From Turritopsis dohrnii (lineage: Eukaryota > Cnidaria > Hydrozoa > Anthoathecata > Oceaniidae), in assembly GCA_027922465.2 (NCBI GenBank), contig BQMF02000028.1, positions 1,178,001-1,242,000 on the forward strand: a DNA stretch of 64,000 bases, in the 5' to 3' direction. Shown here in pieces: positions 1-9,095 of this stretch. A program made the position numbers and the translations under genes. Numbering within the stretch: the first letter of the stretch is position 1; each line of letters starts with the position of its first letter. The notes below the pieces were generated by a model, which had not been told where the DNA came from, made no database searches, and worked only from the letters and a program-made list of their open reading frames with translations.

Positions 1-650
1 AAAAAAGGTAATCCTTAAGTCTTTCTTTGAGTCACAATTTGCATATAGTCCTCTTGCCTGGATGTTCCATAGCAGAGAATCTAACAATAAAATAAACCAA
101 CTTCATGAAAGAGCACTAAGACTCCTGTATAATGATTACCATTCAACTTTTGACGATTTATTAATAAAGGACAACTCTGTTACAATCCACCACAGAAACA
201 TTCAAAAAGTTGCGGTAGAAATGTTTAAAGTAGTACGAGGGCTTGCTCATAAAACATTTGCCAATTTATTTGAAGTCAATAAACAAAATAGGTATAGTTT
301 CCGTTTTAAAAACTACTTCAAATTACCTAATGTACACACAGAACTTAAAGGCAAACATTCAATTAGGTATCTCGGCCCTAAAATTTGGAACATAATTCCG
401 GAGCACATCAAAAATGCAAGCACTCTAGAAAACTTCAAACATGAAATAAAATTCTGGAAACCAACAAACTGTCCTTGCAGACTTTGCAGGGATTACATTG
501 CTAATGTAGGATTTATTTGATGATTTAATGATTTATCTGATGTTATTTTTCGGTGTAAATAGACCAATTTATGTTGTGTCTGTATATATATGTATATAAT
601 CTATATTGATATTGTAAACCGAAGTAAAATAAAGTGTTAATAAATAAATA
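1..650 (+). mobile_element. 3' end of a CR1/Jockey-like LINE
   Basis: This is the last part of a non-LTR retrotransposon that enters from outside the window. It holds the end of the reverse transcriptase ORF (to 520), an AT-rich 3' UTR and an end of short TAAA/TAAATAAA repeats at about 635-650, as these LINEs often have. The element stops exactly where the minus-strand recombinase locus A begins to be readable, so it probably inserted into that locus. The 5' extent is not visible. Confidence 0.75.
2..520 (+). CDS. LINE ORF2 C-terminal fragment (post-RT region)
   Basis: The frame is open from base 2 to a TGA at 518-520, so this is the C-terminal part of a longer ORF. It contains QFAYSPLAWMFHSR, then NKINQLHERALRLLYNDY and a terminal segment with LGPKIWNIIPEH, the pattern I know from the region after the reverse transcriptase in CR1/Jockey-type LINEs of invertebrates. 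The role would be part of the retrotransposition protein, probably nucleic-acid contact, not catalysis. There is no internal stop, so this copy may be young. The first ATG (62) is internal and not a real start. Confidence 0.75.
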   Translation, partial: KKVILKSFFESQFAYSPLAWMFHSRESNNKINQLHERALRLLYNDYHSTFDDLLIKDNSVTIHHRNIQKVAVEMFKVVRGLAHKTFANLFEVNKQNRYSFRFKNYFKLPNVHTELKGKHSIRYLGPKIWNIIPEHIKNASTLENFKHEIKFWKPTNCPCRLCRDYIANVGFI

Positions 651-1690
651 ATGGCAAGATCTGCCGTATTTTATCATATGGGATGGCGTCATCAGACGCT
701 TCTTCTTTTGTTTTCTGATGTCTGTCTTTCGCTGAGCAATCTTTTCAGTAAAGTCTGAATTCCAATCATCAATGTATTCAAGCAAAGATGTCATCTGTGC
801 CTTAGTCATTCCACCGTAAACCTTTTTTCGTCTAAGAAAACTAATATATAACCGTAGAGCTGAAAAACGCACCGGAGTGTAGAAGCTTCATTACCACCAT
901 TGCCTATCGCTTTATATGTAGGTTTATGATATTTATCTTCCACTAAAATACAATTTCCAAATGGTAAAACAATTTTTTTAGGGTCAATCATTGTCCAAAT
1001 ATAGTCCACATGCGATCGGTAATTTTCAGCGTATTGGGTGCTACCCTTCTTGGTAACCATTTCATCCCGGAAGGCATCAAGGATGTCGTTACCAGTTTGG
1101 TAAGTAATATTAAAATACGCCAATCCTTTTTCTCTTTCGGTGTAATAGCCTTTGAATTAGGTGGCAGATAGCTGTCAGGTAATTGATCAGAATTCACTAC
1201 TTCTTCAGGGGATTTCAAGCTGCCTGTGCTTTCACACCAGTATTTTATACGCATCTTCACCACAATTGAATTTGCTTCTTAAGGCTGATATTGATGTTTA
1301 CCTTGCAAATGCAAATCTAGCCTACTCTTCCAGCAGTTACATTGTTCACACGGTAACGGTTTCGCGGTTCCATGCTTATTTTTACGTGCCCAAGTGAAAA
1401 GAACTCTCAATTTGGAATCTTCAAAATAAGCATCCCCTTTGCTCATTCCATGTTTTTTCATAAGATGTTCACGCAATCAACTTGATATAAAAGGGCATTT
1501 AGGACATTTCATGTCATATGTTTTGCGATCTGAAGATTTCCCAACATATCTTGGTTTAACAACACCCTCACCAACATACTGTTTGATGCAATTGTCAATC
1601 TTTTTCTGTCGCAACTGCTGCTTTTTGTTTTTGAGAAACTTTTTGCGTCTTACTGAAAAGGATAGAGAATTTATTTCCTGACTTCCCTTC
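543..1690 (-). pseudogene. TR locus A: zinc finger plus tyrosine recombinase N-terminal part, broken
   Basis: Read on the minus strand from 1690 down, three frames carry consecutive pieces of one protein. First is a basic segment and a C2H2-like finger (CPKC, then HLMKKH) interrupted by an in-frame TGA near 1475. A second finger follows (CEQCN, then HLQGKH). Next comes a helical segment with LDAFRDEMVTKKGSTQYAEN, which looks like the SAM-like core-binding domain of tyrosine recombinases, and then FLRRKKVYGGMTKAQ and a lysine-rich tail. At least two frameshifts separate the pieces. The catalytic domain is absent: the LINE ending at 650 cuts the locus. The architecture parallels loci B (27-28.8 kb) and C (44.8-46.8 kb). 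Assignment to the recombinase family rests on this shared order and is inference. Confidence 0.5.
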
Positions 1691-1927
1691 AGTCTTTTCC
1701 CATTCTGAAATGAAAAAACTGTCCAAAATGAAGCATAGAGGTTAGGAAAATCCAGTTACTTGTAGACAGATGTTAATCAGAATCAAAGTAATCCCCGCAA
1801 AATAAAGAACTCTTAAGTTTGACATACTTCAAATTACCAAGAGAAAATCTGTCAATAAAATGAAAAGCCCCTCACAATTCATTTTGAGCATTGCAGAGAG
1901 AAGCGGAAAGAAAAAAATAGCCTAAGG

Positions 1928-2635
1928 TCATTTCCAGACCTTTTTCCTTTTGTGTCGAGATTTTCCAATGTCTTTCACAGGTTCAGAATCGCCAAGTTCT
2001 TCATGTGTCAACATTAAGCACTCATTTTCAGCTGCTTTCTCAGCTTTCCTAATCCTTTCTTCTAAAAGTAACATTTTTGCTTTCAACCGTTCGACTTAGA
2101 ATGTCCTGAAAAAGAACAAATTCCTGAAATAACTTTTTATTTCATCGCAAGCCAATCAGTTATGAGTTGCATACATAGTACAATTTTAGAAACAATAAAA
2201 TGATCCCTACCAGAAGCTTTGCCTTCTTCCTGATTCATATGGTACTTTTTCGAAATTAACGCTGAAAAATAAATCTGAGATTTTGACTACACATTATAAG
2301 CGATAAGTCGTGCATACTTAATACAAGATACTCTTAGTATACCTTCATTTTTGCCCTCATTACTGGAAATATCCTCATCACTATCACATGATTCTTCCGT
2401 ATATTCTGTACTATTGTCATCATCAGGACCTGTAAACGGGAAGCAAACTGAATATAAAACATTCCATATGCATCCAAATAATGGTTGTTAATTAGCAATT
2501 GGTTAAAATATGCAAAATTAATGAAAATTGCCTGTAATGACTTACAGTCAAGAGAGTAGTCCAGATCTTCATTCTTTTTATTCCTTGCTGCTACCAATGC
2601 CCACACATCTTTTGCATTATAGGACTTGCCTTTTC
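1928..2635 (-). CDS. 3' four exons of a spliced gene, acidic/coiled-coil product
   Basis: Four minus-strand exons can be read: 2546-2635, 2343-2429, 2211-2261 and 1928-2094 (stop at 1928-1930). Each donor starts with GT (GTAAG, GTATAC, GTAGGG) and each acceptor ends in AG. Codon phase fits at all three junctions, which is strong support for real splicing. The product runs KDVWALVAARNKKNEDLDYSL, an acidic stretch (DDDNSTEYTEESCDSDED), then a heptad-like helix (ERLKAKMLLLEERIRKAEKA) and a basic end (KSRHKRKKVWK). The upstream exons are not found; the Penelope-like element lies directly upstream and may sit in an intron. No known family is recognised. It could be the first gene of a two-gene element whose second gene is TR locus A. 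Confidence 0.55.
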
Positions 2636-2774
2636 CTTAAAAACAAAGAAATACTGGAATCTTATTATTATGTTTCCATTTTATGCAATCGAGAATTACA
2701 TTGACTCCTCAGAACGAGATTGTGATTATTTCAGATGAAATTTTATAGACTTGTCTGAAAGAAATTTTTAGATT

Positions 2775-2845
2775 ATTGACATAGCATTAGACACGTTCAA
2801 TTTATTTAAAGCTTTCGGCTGTCACCAGCCATCATCAGTATACAC
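2775..2845 (-). ncRNA. Hammerhead-ribozyme-like motif at the 3' side of the Penelope-like element
   Basis: On the minus strand CTGATGA (2838-2832) is followed by a five-pair stem (GGCTG/CAGCC, loop GTGA) and then GAAA (2816-2813), which are the conserved core strands of a type I hammerhead. A short AGC...GCT pairing with a long loop could be stem III, with cleavage after TA near 2782. Penelope-like elements are known to carry hammerhead motifs in their terminal regions. Weak points are one extra T between CTGATGA and stem II and a very short stem I. Activity is therefore uncertain. Confidence 0.45.
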
Positions 2846-2870
2846 GAAATTTTAACAGGTCACACCTTGT

Positions 2871-2966
2871 ATAACAAGTTATAACAAATCAGAATATTAC
2901 CAAATATGGGAAAATTATATAACAAGTTATGACAAATCAGAATATTACCGAATATGGGAAAATTAC
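2871..2966. repeat. Two-copy 50-bp tandem repeat
   Basis: The unit TATAACAAGTTATAACAAAT... ending ATGGGAAAATTA occurs twice in a row with two or three differences. It lies between the endonuclease stop codon and the hammerhead-like motif, so it belongs to the 3' UTR of the Penelope-like element. The role is unknown. Confidence 0.8.
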
Positions 2967-3009
2967 TCGTCAGCATGCTGCACGATGCAAGCACTCCCTA
3001 GACGAGTAA

Positions 3010-3627
3010 TTAACCGAACTTATCAAATAAATACAATGGAGAAGAGGAGATACTTTTGTTAAGAATAGGCTTTTCTCTATAAATCATTAAGCTCTCTTTT
3101 ATTTCTAAATAATAGTTGTTACGAGCAGTGGTGACAATTCGAAAGTCTTCAAAGCTCGCAGGAGAGTTACAAAACAAAATATTGTCCTTAAAAGCTGTGC
3201 TCAGTGTGTTCTTAACTAATTTATCGGTCAAAGGTGACATACCTAGGTGCTCAGAAGCCCTAACTTTGAAATGTCTAGTGGTCTTGCCAAAATAAGAAGC
3301 ATTGCAGCTTCTACACATAAACTTATACACTACATTTGAAAGTAAAGACTTCGGAACACGATCTTTGAACCTAAAAATCGAGGACAAACGTTGTTGTGAG
3401 CTAAATATGACTTTGAGTTCACACATATTGGAAGACTTATGCACAGCTTTCACGAGTTTAGTTCTAATATTAAGTGATAATTGTCCGAAATAAGCCAAAA
3501 ATAAATATACAATTTTCTTTTCCACTGTGCAATGTATAGATTTAGGGAGAACTTTATTCAAAAATAGCCTAATACAACTATCAACCAAACTTTGAGGGTA
3601 CTCATTTCTGTGGAGAATATCTTTCAA
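3010..3627 (-). CDS. Penelope-like ORF, C-terminal GIY-YIG endonuclease segment
   Basis: This 205-residue frame carries the end of the reverse transcriptase thumb and the endonuclease. The GIY-YIG core is recognisable as VVYKFMCRSCNASYFGKT, with a CxxC insert before the second half-motif, followed by the catalytic Arg/His region RHFKVRASEHL. A Glu-rich helix (NNYYLEIKESLMI) and a final asparagine region (PILNKS) complete the domain. It would nick target DNA to prime reverse transcription. Its start overlaps the end of the upstream frame by four bases, which marks a frameshift, not a natural start. Confidence 0.85.
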   Translation of the reverse strand: MKDILHRNEYPQSLVDSCIRLFLNKVLPKSIHCTVEKKIVYLFLAYFGQLSLNIRTKLVKAVHKSSNMCELKVIFSSQQRLSSIFRFKDRVPKSLLSNVVYKFMCRSCNASYFGKTTRHFKVRASEHLGMSPLTDKLVKNTLSTAFKDNILFCNSPASFEDFRIVTTARNNYYLEIKESLMIYREKPILNKSISSSPLYLFDKFG

Positions 3628-4547
3628 TTTCGAAACCTCAATGTGAAAATTTTAAAGTTAGAAGGAATACGAAAAATGCGGTATAAAAGCGAAAACACCA
3701 AACCATGTTTATATTCGTCAGCTATAAAACTATTGTAGTTAGAATAAACTCCACTGAAAGTGATTTTTCGATAAAGTGATGTAATAAATTTACCATCACT
3801 TCGGCTGACTTTAACATCAAGAAAGGAAAGACAATCATTATTTTCCACTTCGGAAGTAAAAGAAATATTATCATGTTGTTTGTTCAAGTACTCCTTAAAT
3901 TTGACAACATGGTCAGGAGACGAGAACAAAACAAAAATATCATCAACATATCTTCTGTAAAACACGGGTTTGAACTCTTTGGGGCAGTTATCTAACCATA
4001 TTTTCTCATAGTGACACAGGAAAGAATTGGCGAGGCTAGGACCTAAAGGAGAACCCATAGCAACACCATCGATCTGCTTAAAGTACAAATTATTAAAATA
4101 AAAGTAAAATTGTTTAGTAGCCAAAGATAATAGTTTGTGGAAATCATCCTTAGAAAGGCTAGTATGGTTGTTGGTATCATAATACAAATTATCACAACAA
4201 ATGTCAATGGTTTCATCCAGTGGGATGTTGGTAAATAAGGACTCAACATCCAGACTTGCCATAAAAAGATCACTATTTTGGTTTCTGATTTCCTCAGCAA
4301 ATAAGAATGAGTCCTTAACAGTGTATTGATTAACTGTTAAAGGTGCCAAATGAGGAACCAGAAATGTAGCCAAATTGTAAGTAGGAGTACCAATGGCTGA
4401 CAAGATGGGTCTAAAAGGAGGAGAACCATTCACACAGGGCTTGTGGGCTTTACCCAAACCATATAAAATACCAAACTTAGATCCTGTGGGTGCCAATTTG
4501 TCATAAAGAATTTTATCAATTTTCTTAGCTTCCAAGAGTGATTTCAA
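3624..4547 (-). CDS. Penelope-like reverse transcriptase segment
   Basis: This 307-residue frame is the reverse transcriptase core. It contains FGILYGLGKAHKP, FRPILSAIGTPTY, the first-aspartate motif SLDVESLFTNIPLDE, GVAMGSPLGPSLAN, the catalytic box RRYVDDIFVLF and DCLSFLDVKVSR. This order is typical of Penelope-like elements, whose reverse transcriptase resembles telomerase. The frame ends near 3624 just before the thumb/endonuclease linker, and the protein continues in the next frame. All visible catalytic aspartates are kept. Confidence 0.9.
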   Translation of the reverse strand: MKSLLEAKKIDKILYDKLAPTGSKFGILYGLGKAHKPCVNGSPPFRPILSAIGTPTYNLATFLVPHLAPLTVNQYTVKDSFLFAEEIRNQNSDLFMASLDVESLFTNIPLDETIDICCDNLYYDTNNHTSLSKDDFHKLLSLATKQFYFYFNNLYFKQIDGVAMGSPLGPSLANSFLCHYEKIWLDNCPKEFKPVFYRRYVDDIFVLFSSPDHVVKFKEYLNKQHDNISFTSEVENNDCLSFLDVKVSRSDGKFITSLYRKITFSGVYSNYNSFIADEYKHGLVFSLLYRIFRIPSNFKIFTLRFRN

Positions 4548-4554
4548 ACAATCC

Positions 4555-5367
4555 CTAATGTGCGATAATATTGTTTAGCTCTTTGCCAGATGGAATATTA
4601 ATTTTCATAAATTTGCTAGAATCACTAAGTAAAAATTCAATTTTTTCTATATAAGCAGTTCGGTCCACAATAACAACGGAGTTACCTTTGTCTGATTTTT
4701 GAATAACTAAGTCAAGACGTTTACTTAAGGAGAGTAGAGCAGTCCACTCTTCCTTAGACAAGTTGGAAGGTTTTTGGTTGTTATTGTAGGACTGAAAAGA
4801 CGAAATAGCGCAGTCTTTAATCCTAGCTTTCAAAAAATCCTTTGTATCATTGCTGATATCAAGAGATTTAATGTCTCGGTATAAACACTCAAAATTAACA
4901 ACATAATCGGAATAGTCCAGGTCTTTAGGTGGTACAGCAAAATTCAATCCCTTGCATAGTAACGATTTGTCTGTATCAGAAAGTTTAGCTGACGAGAAGT
5001 TTTTAATGACAGTATCAGGGTTATGGCCATTGACAGCAGTGACAATTCCAAGATTCAGCAACTTGTTGTTTTGAATTACATAAGCATTTTTAATAGCGTG
5101 GTCGTTTTGACATAGAAATAGACAGCTAATATGGACAAAGTCAATCCGGTTTAGTTTTTGATTAAGAACATTTTTCACAAGAACAACTTCTTTCTTCAAG
5201 TAACGTAATCTAGATTTTTTATTACTTATCTCGACTTTCAGTAAGCGGTTTTGACACGAAACATATGTAGTTGATGACTGTAATTGTTGACTGCTAAGAC
5301 GGAAGTTCAGGACCTTAGGGATGATTCGATTTTTCTGACACGTTTCCAAGATTATATGTGCATTCAC
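4555..5367 (-). CDS. Penelope-like ORF, N-terminal segment
   Basis: This 270-residue frame precedes the reverse transcriptase frame with a gap of a few bases and is the N-terminal part of the same protein. It contains a basic, coiled-coil-like opening (NKKSRLRYLKKEVVLVKN), LLNLGIVTAVNGHNPDTVIK, LSDTDKSLLCKGLNFAVPPK and LVIQKSDKGNSVVIVDR. The last two are conserved just upstream of the reverse transcriptase in Penelope-like elements. The junction to the next frame is a frameshift. The ATG at 5367 may be the real start or a remnant after 5' truncation. Confidence 0.8.
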   Translation of the reverse strand: MNAHIILETCQKNRIIPKVLNFRLSSQQLQSSTTYVSCQNRLLKVEISNKKSRLRYLKKEVVLVKNVLNQKLNRIDFVHISCLFLCQNDHAIKNAYVIQNNKLLNLGIVTAVNGHNPDTVIKNFSSAKLSDTDKSLLCKGLNFAVPPKDLDYSDYVVNFECLYRDIKSLDISNDTKDFLKARIKDCAISSFQSYNNNQKPSNLSKEEWTALLSLSKRLDLVIQKSDKGNSVVIVDRTAYIEKIEFLLSDSSKFMKINIPSGKELNNIIAH

Positions 5368-5461
5368 AACAATAATATTGAGCAGTGAAGTTCATATTTT
5401 ACAACACTGTCTTCTTATAATCTTTATTTTCTTGTTAAATAGGTAACTTTTCAACAAACGC

Positions 5462-6261
5462 CTAGGCTAACTTAAAAGTCTTTCCTCCAATAACCAGCAA
5501 AGACATTCGTTTGCCCATGTATGGTTTTAAGCTGTCACAATAAATTTTAACCTTACTTTTTCTTCTTTTAGTTAACGTCTTTTGCTTTTTCGTCTTTACA
5601 GACTTTGTCGATACTGTACTATTTTCTTCATCGTTACGAACATTTTCCATAACATTATCGAAAAGATCAATCTGTGAAATTTGTGAAACTTCACTATTGT
5701 CATCACTATCTGATTCAATAACCTTTCTTTTTTTAGTTAACGTCTTTTGCTTTTTCACCTTTACAGACTTTGTTGTTTTCGATACTGTGCTATTTTCTTC
5801 ATCATTATGAACGTTTTCAATAACATTTTCGAAAAGATCAATCTCTGAGATATTGCTATCACTTTCTGCTTCTACAACAGGACCTTCAAGTAACAAACGG
5901 TTGGCCTAAGAAAGTAGAAAATAAAATTGCACAACATAAAACAACGAAATGAAAATAAGAAGTAGTGGTACATGAAATCAAGTAAACTAAAAGAACTAAA
6001 AGAAATAATATACAATTGAACACAGGTCTATACGAAATTTCGATGTTATGGATTTTCCAAGGAAAGAATGTATTAGGATAGTAACAATCATAGATGTATG
6101 AGCCAGATTATCTGAACAATTTTAAATGCTTACATTTTTAAATTAAACAAAATGAAAATAAATTACTTTTCTCTGTGCCACTTTACGTGCTTTTAAACAA
6201 ACGAAATCTGAGATAACATCCATAATTTCATCCAGTTGTTCTTCAGTAAACACATCAATAC
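5462..6261 (-). CDS. Two 3' exons of an unidentified gene with an internal 50-residue repeat
   Basis: Exons 6167-6261 (acceptor AAATAG, donor GTAATT) and 5462-5905 (acceptor TTCTTAG) join in phase 0 and end at a TAG at 5462-5464. The first exon encodes DVFTEEQLDEIMDVISDFVC and a basic end. The second encodes RLLLEGPVVEAESD and then two copies of one unit: an IDLFENV-type helix, NDEENSTVS, and a lysine-rich KKQKTLTK block. It ends with MGKRMSLLVIGGKTFKL. The product is probably nuclear, judging by its acidic/basic composition. It is similar in layout to the exons at 31.06-31.48 kb (both have an RLLL stretch leading into an acidic region). Function unknown. Confidence 0.5.
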
Positions 6262-6571
6262 CTATTTCCATAACCAATGTTGCTAGTAGCACAAAAACAA
6301 GGAAATCAAAATTACAAGACTCAATTGTCATTGAATCGAAAATGCTATGCTATATTTCAAAATAGGGTTTGATTAGTCCTTGACTATAACTAACTTTTAA
6401 AATATCTAACATATTGCTACCAAGACGACAGTTACCATAATGCATTGAATGGAACATATTCAGAAATTTTGGAAGGGCATTTATTCCAAGGGTATTTAAT
6501 AGAAGCAAGGTTTTACAGATATCAAAGAAACTTCAAAAGCAAAGGTAATGTCGCAACCTTAATTTTAAAAA

Positions 6572-7041
6572 GGCCTAAGTCCAGAACAGTTCAGTTTTAA
6601 AAAGGCCTAAGTCCAAAAAAGCTTAATTTTAAAAAGGCCTAATTCCATTTTTCACATTTTGAGAAAAAGCCAATAGACTTTCTTAGCTTATATTTTTATG
6701 AATTTGTTTTCTATGCTGCTGATGTAAGGTTTTGATGCATGCTATGTCCAGTAAAAGATTTTTAAAGCTTATTTAGAATTGCTATCACCATCTGATATTG
6801 AGTAGGATACAAAAGTAATGGCTTAATGGACTTATGCCTTTTTAAAACTTAATGTTTATTCCAAAAGATGGACTTAGGCCCCAAAAATAAGGGCCTAAGT
6901 CCAGTAAATTTAAAATTTTTTTGATAAAAGGGCCTAAGTTCGTACTTTATTCTTTTTGTCTATACTGAGAGAAAACTAAAAGAAATTTTGTTCAATATTC
7001 CAAAAGATGGACTTAGGCCCCAACAAAATGGGCCTAAGTCC
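6572..7041. repeat. Cluster of eight GGGCCTAAGTCC motifs in both orientations
   Basis: The motif or its complement occurs at 6572-6582, 6603-6613, 6635-6645 (one change), 6870-6882, 6891-6902, 6930-6941 (one change), 7009-7021 and 7030-7041. Two near-identical blocks (CCAAAAGATGGACTTAGGCC, a short A-rich spacer, then the inverse motif) form small hairpins. No ORF covers it. It may be the ends of a non-autonomous transposon with internally repeated termini. Confidence 0.7.
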
Positions 7042-7129
7042 ATACTTTTTCTTTTGTCTATACTAAAAACTAAAAAGAAAATGATCAAGTAAGATTATTA
7101 TGACTGTTATGAGCCCATTTACCATTAGT

Positions 7130-7460
7130 CATCACAATATATTCTTCAGGTAGTACAGGGTTACAAAATACCCTTTGTGCATCAACCTATTCAGGAATTT
7201 CCTCCTACTCTATTAAAATATCAATGGAGGAGATTCAGTTGGTAGATCTGGAGGTGGAAAAAATGCTTCAAAAACAGGCCATTCAATGTTGTCCAAAGGA
7301 AGGGAAGTTTATCAGTTCCTTATTCTTGGTTCCCAAGAAAGGAGACTCTGGCATGAGACCAGTGACCAATCTGAAAGAGCTCAACAGAAATATATAGAGT
7401 ACCTCCACTTCAAAATGGAGGGCCTGTCATTTTTGAAAGAAGTGTTACAAGAAAAAATAA
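7130..7460 (+). pseudogene. DIRS-like reverse transcriptase fragment
   Basis: Across two frames the sequence reads VQGYKIPFVHQPIQEFPP, VDLEVEKMLQKQAIQCC, FLVPKKGDSGMRPVTNLKEL and, after a frameshift near 7395, EYLHFKMEGLSFLKEVLQEK. This matches the order of the fingers of DIRS-type reverse transcriptases (VPKKGG...RPVINLKPLN...HFKMEGL). The catalytic palm is absent. No split or inverted terminal repeats typical of DIRS are visible nearby. Confidence 0.7.
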
Positions 7461-7469
7461 TTTGAACCT

Positions 7470-7976
7470 TCTGAAATAATCAGATTATTAGAATTGATAA
7501 AAACAATTATCTCTACGTAGAATAATTGAGAAAAATAATAATTGTCCCAACTCTACAATCTATTCTATAATTTAGGTATACCAATAAATTCATATTATTA
7601 CATATAGGTTAGAGATAAAGAAAGTGCAGATCAGAGGCTCTTTACAGACAGTGGCTGTGTCTTAAATCCTAAGTTCCTAAGTGCAAAATTTCTCAAAGCA
7701 TATTCTCAATTCATACTTACTTTTACTACACTTTTCGTTTTGTTCATCTTTCATATCATTTCAGCCACGATCACCTTTTTTACTTTTCAGTGATTTACTT
7801 TTTTCTAGAAATCAACTAGGATTAATCGTAGGGGTCTCCTGCCATTTGATCATTTTTCACATTGATTTAATTAAAACTTAACAATAGTATCTATTTTATT
7901 CTGCAATTCAAAATGTTATCTCAGTCATCCTGGTAAACTTGTTAACCACAACGCAAGCCATATTTACGAAACAGTA
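7470..7976. other. Intergenic stretch without recognised features
   Basis: AT-rich sequence between the DIRS remnant and the minisatellite. I see only short unsupported ORFs and no repeat structure. Confidence 0.5.
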
Positions 7977-7994
7977 ATGCCGATCACATGTGAA

Positions 7995-8180
7995 CCGAAT
8001 AGGATGTCAGGCTATCCGACGAAGATGCCAGGCTATCCGACGAGGATGCCAAGCTATCCTGTGGGGATGCCAGGCTATCCGACAAGGATGCTAGGCTATC
8101 CTATGACATACAGAAGATGCCAGGCTATCTTAAAAAGATGTCAAGCTATCCTAACAAGATGTCAGGCTATCAGATAAGGA
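7995..8180. repeat. 21-bp minisatellite, about eight copies
   Basis: The unit GATGCCAGGCTATCCGACAAG is repeated about eight times with substitutions; one unit carries an 8-bp insertion. Because 21 is a multiple of three, the first units read as a MPGYPTR heptapeptide, but the frame breaks after five units and I do not regard it as a gene. The last three units recur at 9001-9060 because they are part of the 886-bp duplication. Confidence 0.9.
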
Positions 8181-8239
8181 ATCGGGCATATTCTTATTAT
8201 TATTATTACCTACGAGAGAAAAAAACAACCTATATTCAG

Positions 8240-8748
8240 GATATAATAGCTGGAGATTCGTAATCAAAGGACCATAAATACTTTCTTTTTCAGTAATTTT
8301 GCTCGAAACATTTACGTCCGCAGGACAACTGATTTCGACGATGCTGCATTTTTTCTCATTTATGTCCCAGATGATAATATCAGGTTTATTATGCGGTACT
8401 TTTCGTCATGTTTTAACTGAGACGGTTCCACCAATATTCAAAATTCCTTTCAGTTATTATTTGCGTATCACTGTAGGATCGAGGAAGCTTCTGCGGGTTT
8501 GGCGAATTATTCTTCCTAATTGCAGTGAATAAAGTTCTACCAACTACGTCATGTCTCTCCGGTAAATAATACCTGGCAGCCTTTTTTTCACATCCAGAAA
8601 TGACGTGGGTTATATTTTCAATGGGGAGGTTACGCAATCTACACATTCTCTCGTTGTTTCGTAATAAACCTCTCTTAAACTGAAGATCCTTCGTGTAAAT
8701 TTCCCCTTGAAGAATTGCATTTGCATAGCTTTCGAAGTGTGACGTCAT
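8240..8748 (-). pseudogene. R4-like LINE C-terminal region, duplicated copy one (frameshifted)
   Basis: It encodes the same region as the copy at 9096-9632: the zinc-knuckle-like part (MCRLRNLPIENITHVISGC), YYLPERHDVVGRTL, and then, after a one-base insertion near 8421, the restriction-like endonuclease part with IIIWDIN. Only the frame before the insertion is open as one ORF. It is a by-product of the 886-bp duplication. Confidence 0.8.
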
Positions 8749-9095
8749 GTATTTGTCTACAGCCCATGAATTACTCAGTTAATGGTCAATCTTGTCATCG
8801 TTCTGTATCTTGTTCACTACGTAACCATGCATCGATTTTTCATGGTATTTTTTTGTACAATCTTCAATGTAGAAGTTCTTGTACTCTTGTAAGGTGTTTT
8901 ATTTCGATCTGCTTCGAGGTTTTCTAGATTTATGTTAGCTTTTTGTGCTAGCTCGTTACAAACTCAGATGATATTGCCTTTCTATCCTATGACATACAGA
9001 AGATGCCAGGCTATCTTAAAAAGATGTCAAGCTATCCTAACAAGATGTCAGGCTATCAGATAAGGAATCGGGCATATTCTTATTATTATTATTAC

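Larger units (their letters stand above)
2775..5375 (-). mobile_element. Penelope-like retroelement (RT plus GIY-YIG endonuclease), nearly complete
   Basis: One element is read on the minus strand in three overlapping ORFs (5367-4555, 4547-3624, 3627-3010). They carry an N-terminal region, a reverse transcriptase with YVDD, and a C-terminal GIY-YIG endonuclease. This is the diagnostic order of Penelope-like elements. Two frameshifts break the ORF. Downstream is a 50-bp tandem duplication (about 2871-2966) and a hammerhead-like motif. I see no matching terminal repeat at the 5' side near 5370-5460, so the copy is probably 5'-truncated. Confidence 0.9.

Noticed and set aside
7977..8177. Repeat protein with a MPGYPTR heptapeptide
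   Set aside because: The ORF only follows a 21-bp minisatellite and its frame changes after five units; no start context or flanking coding sequence.
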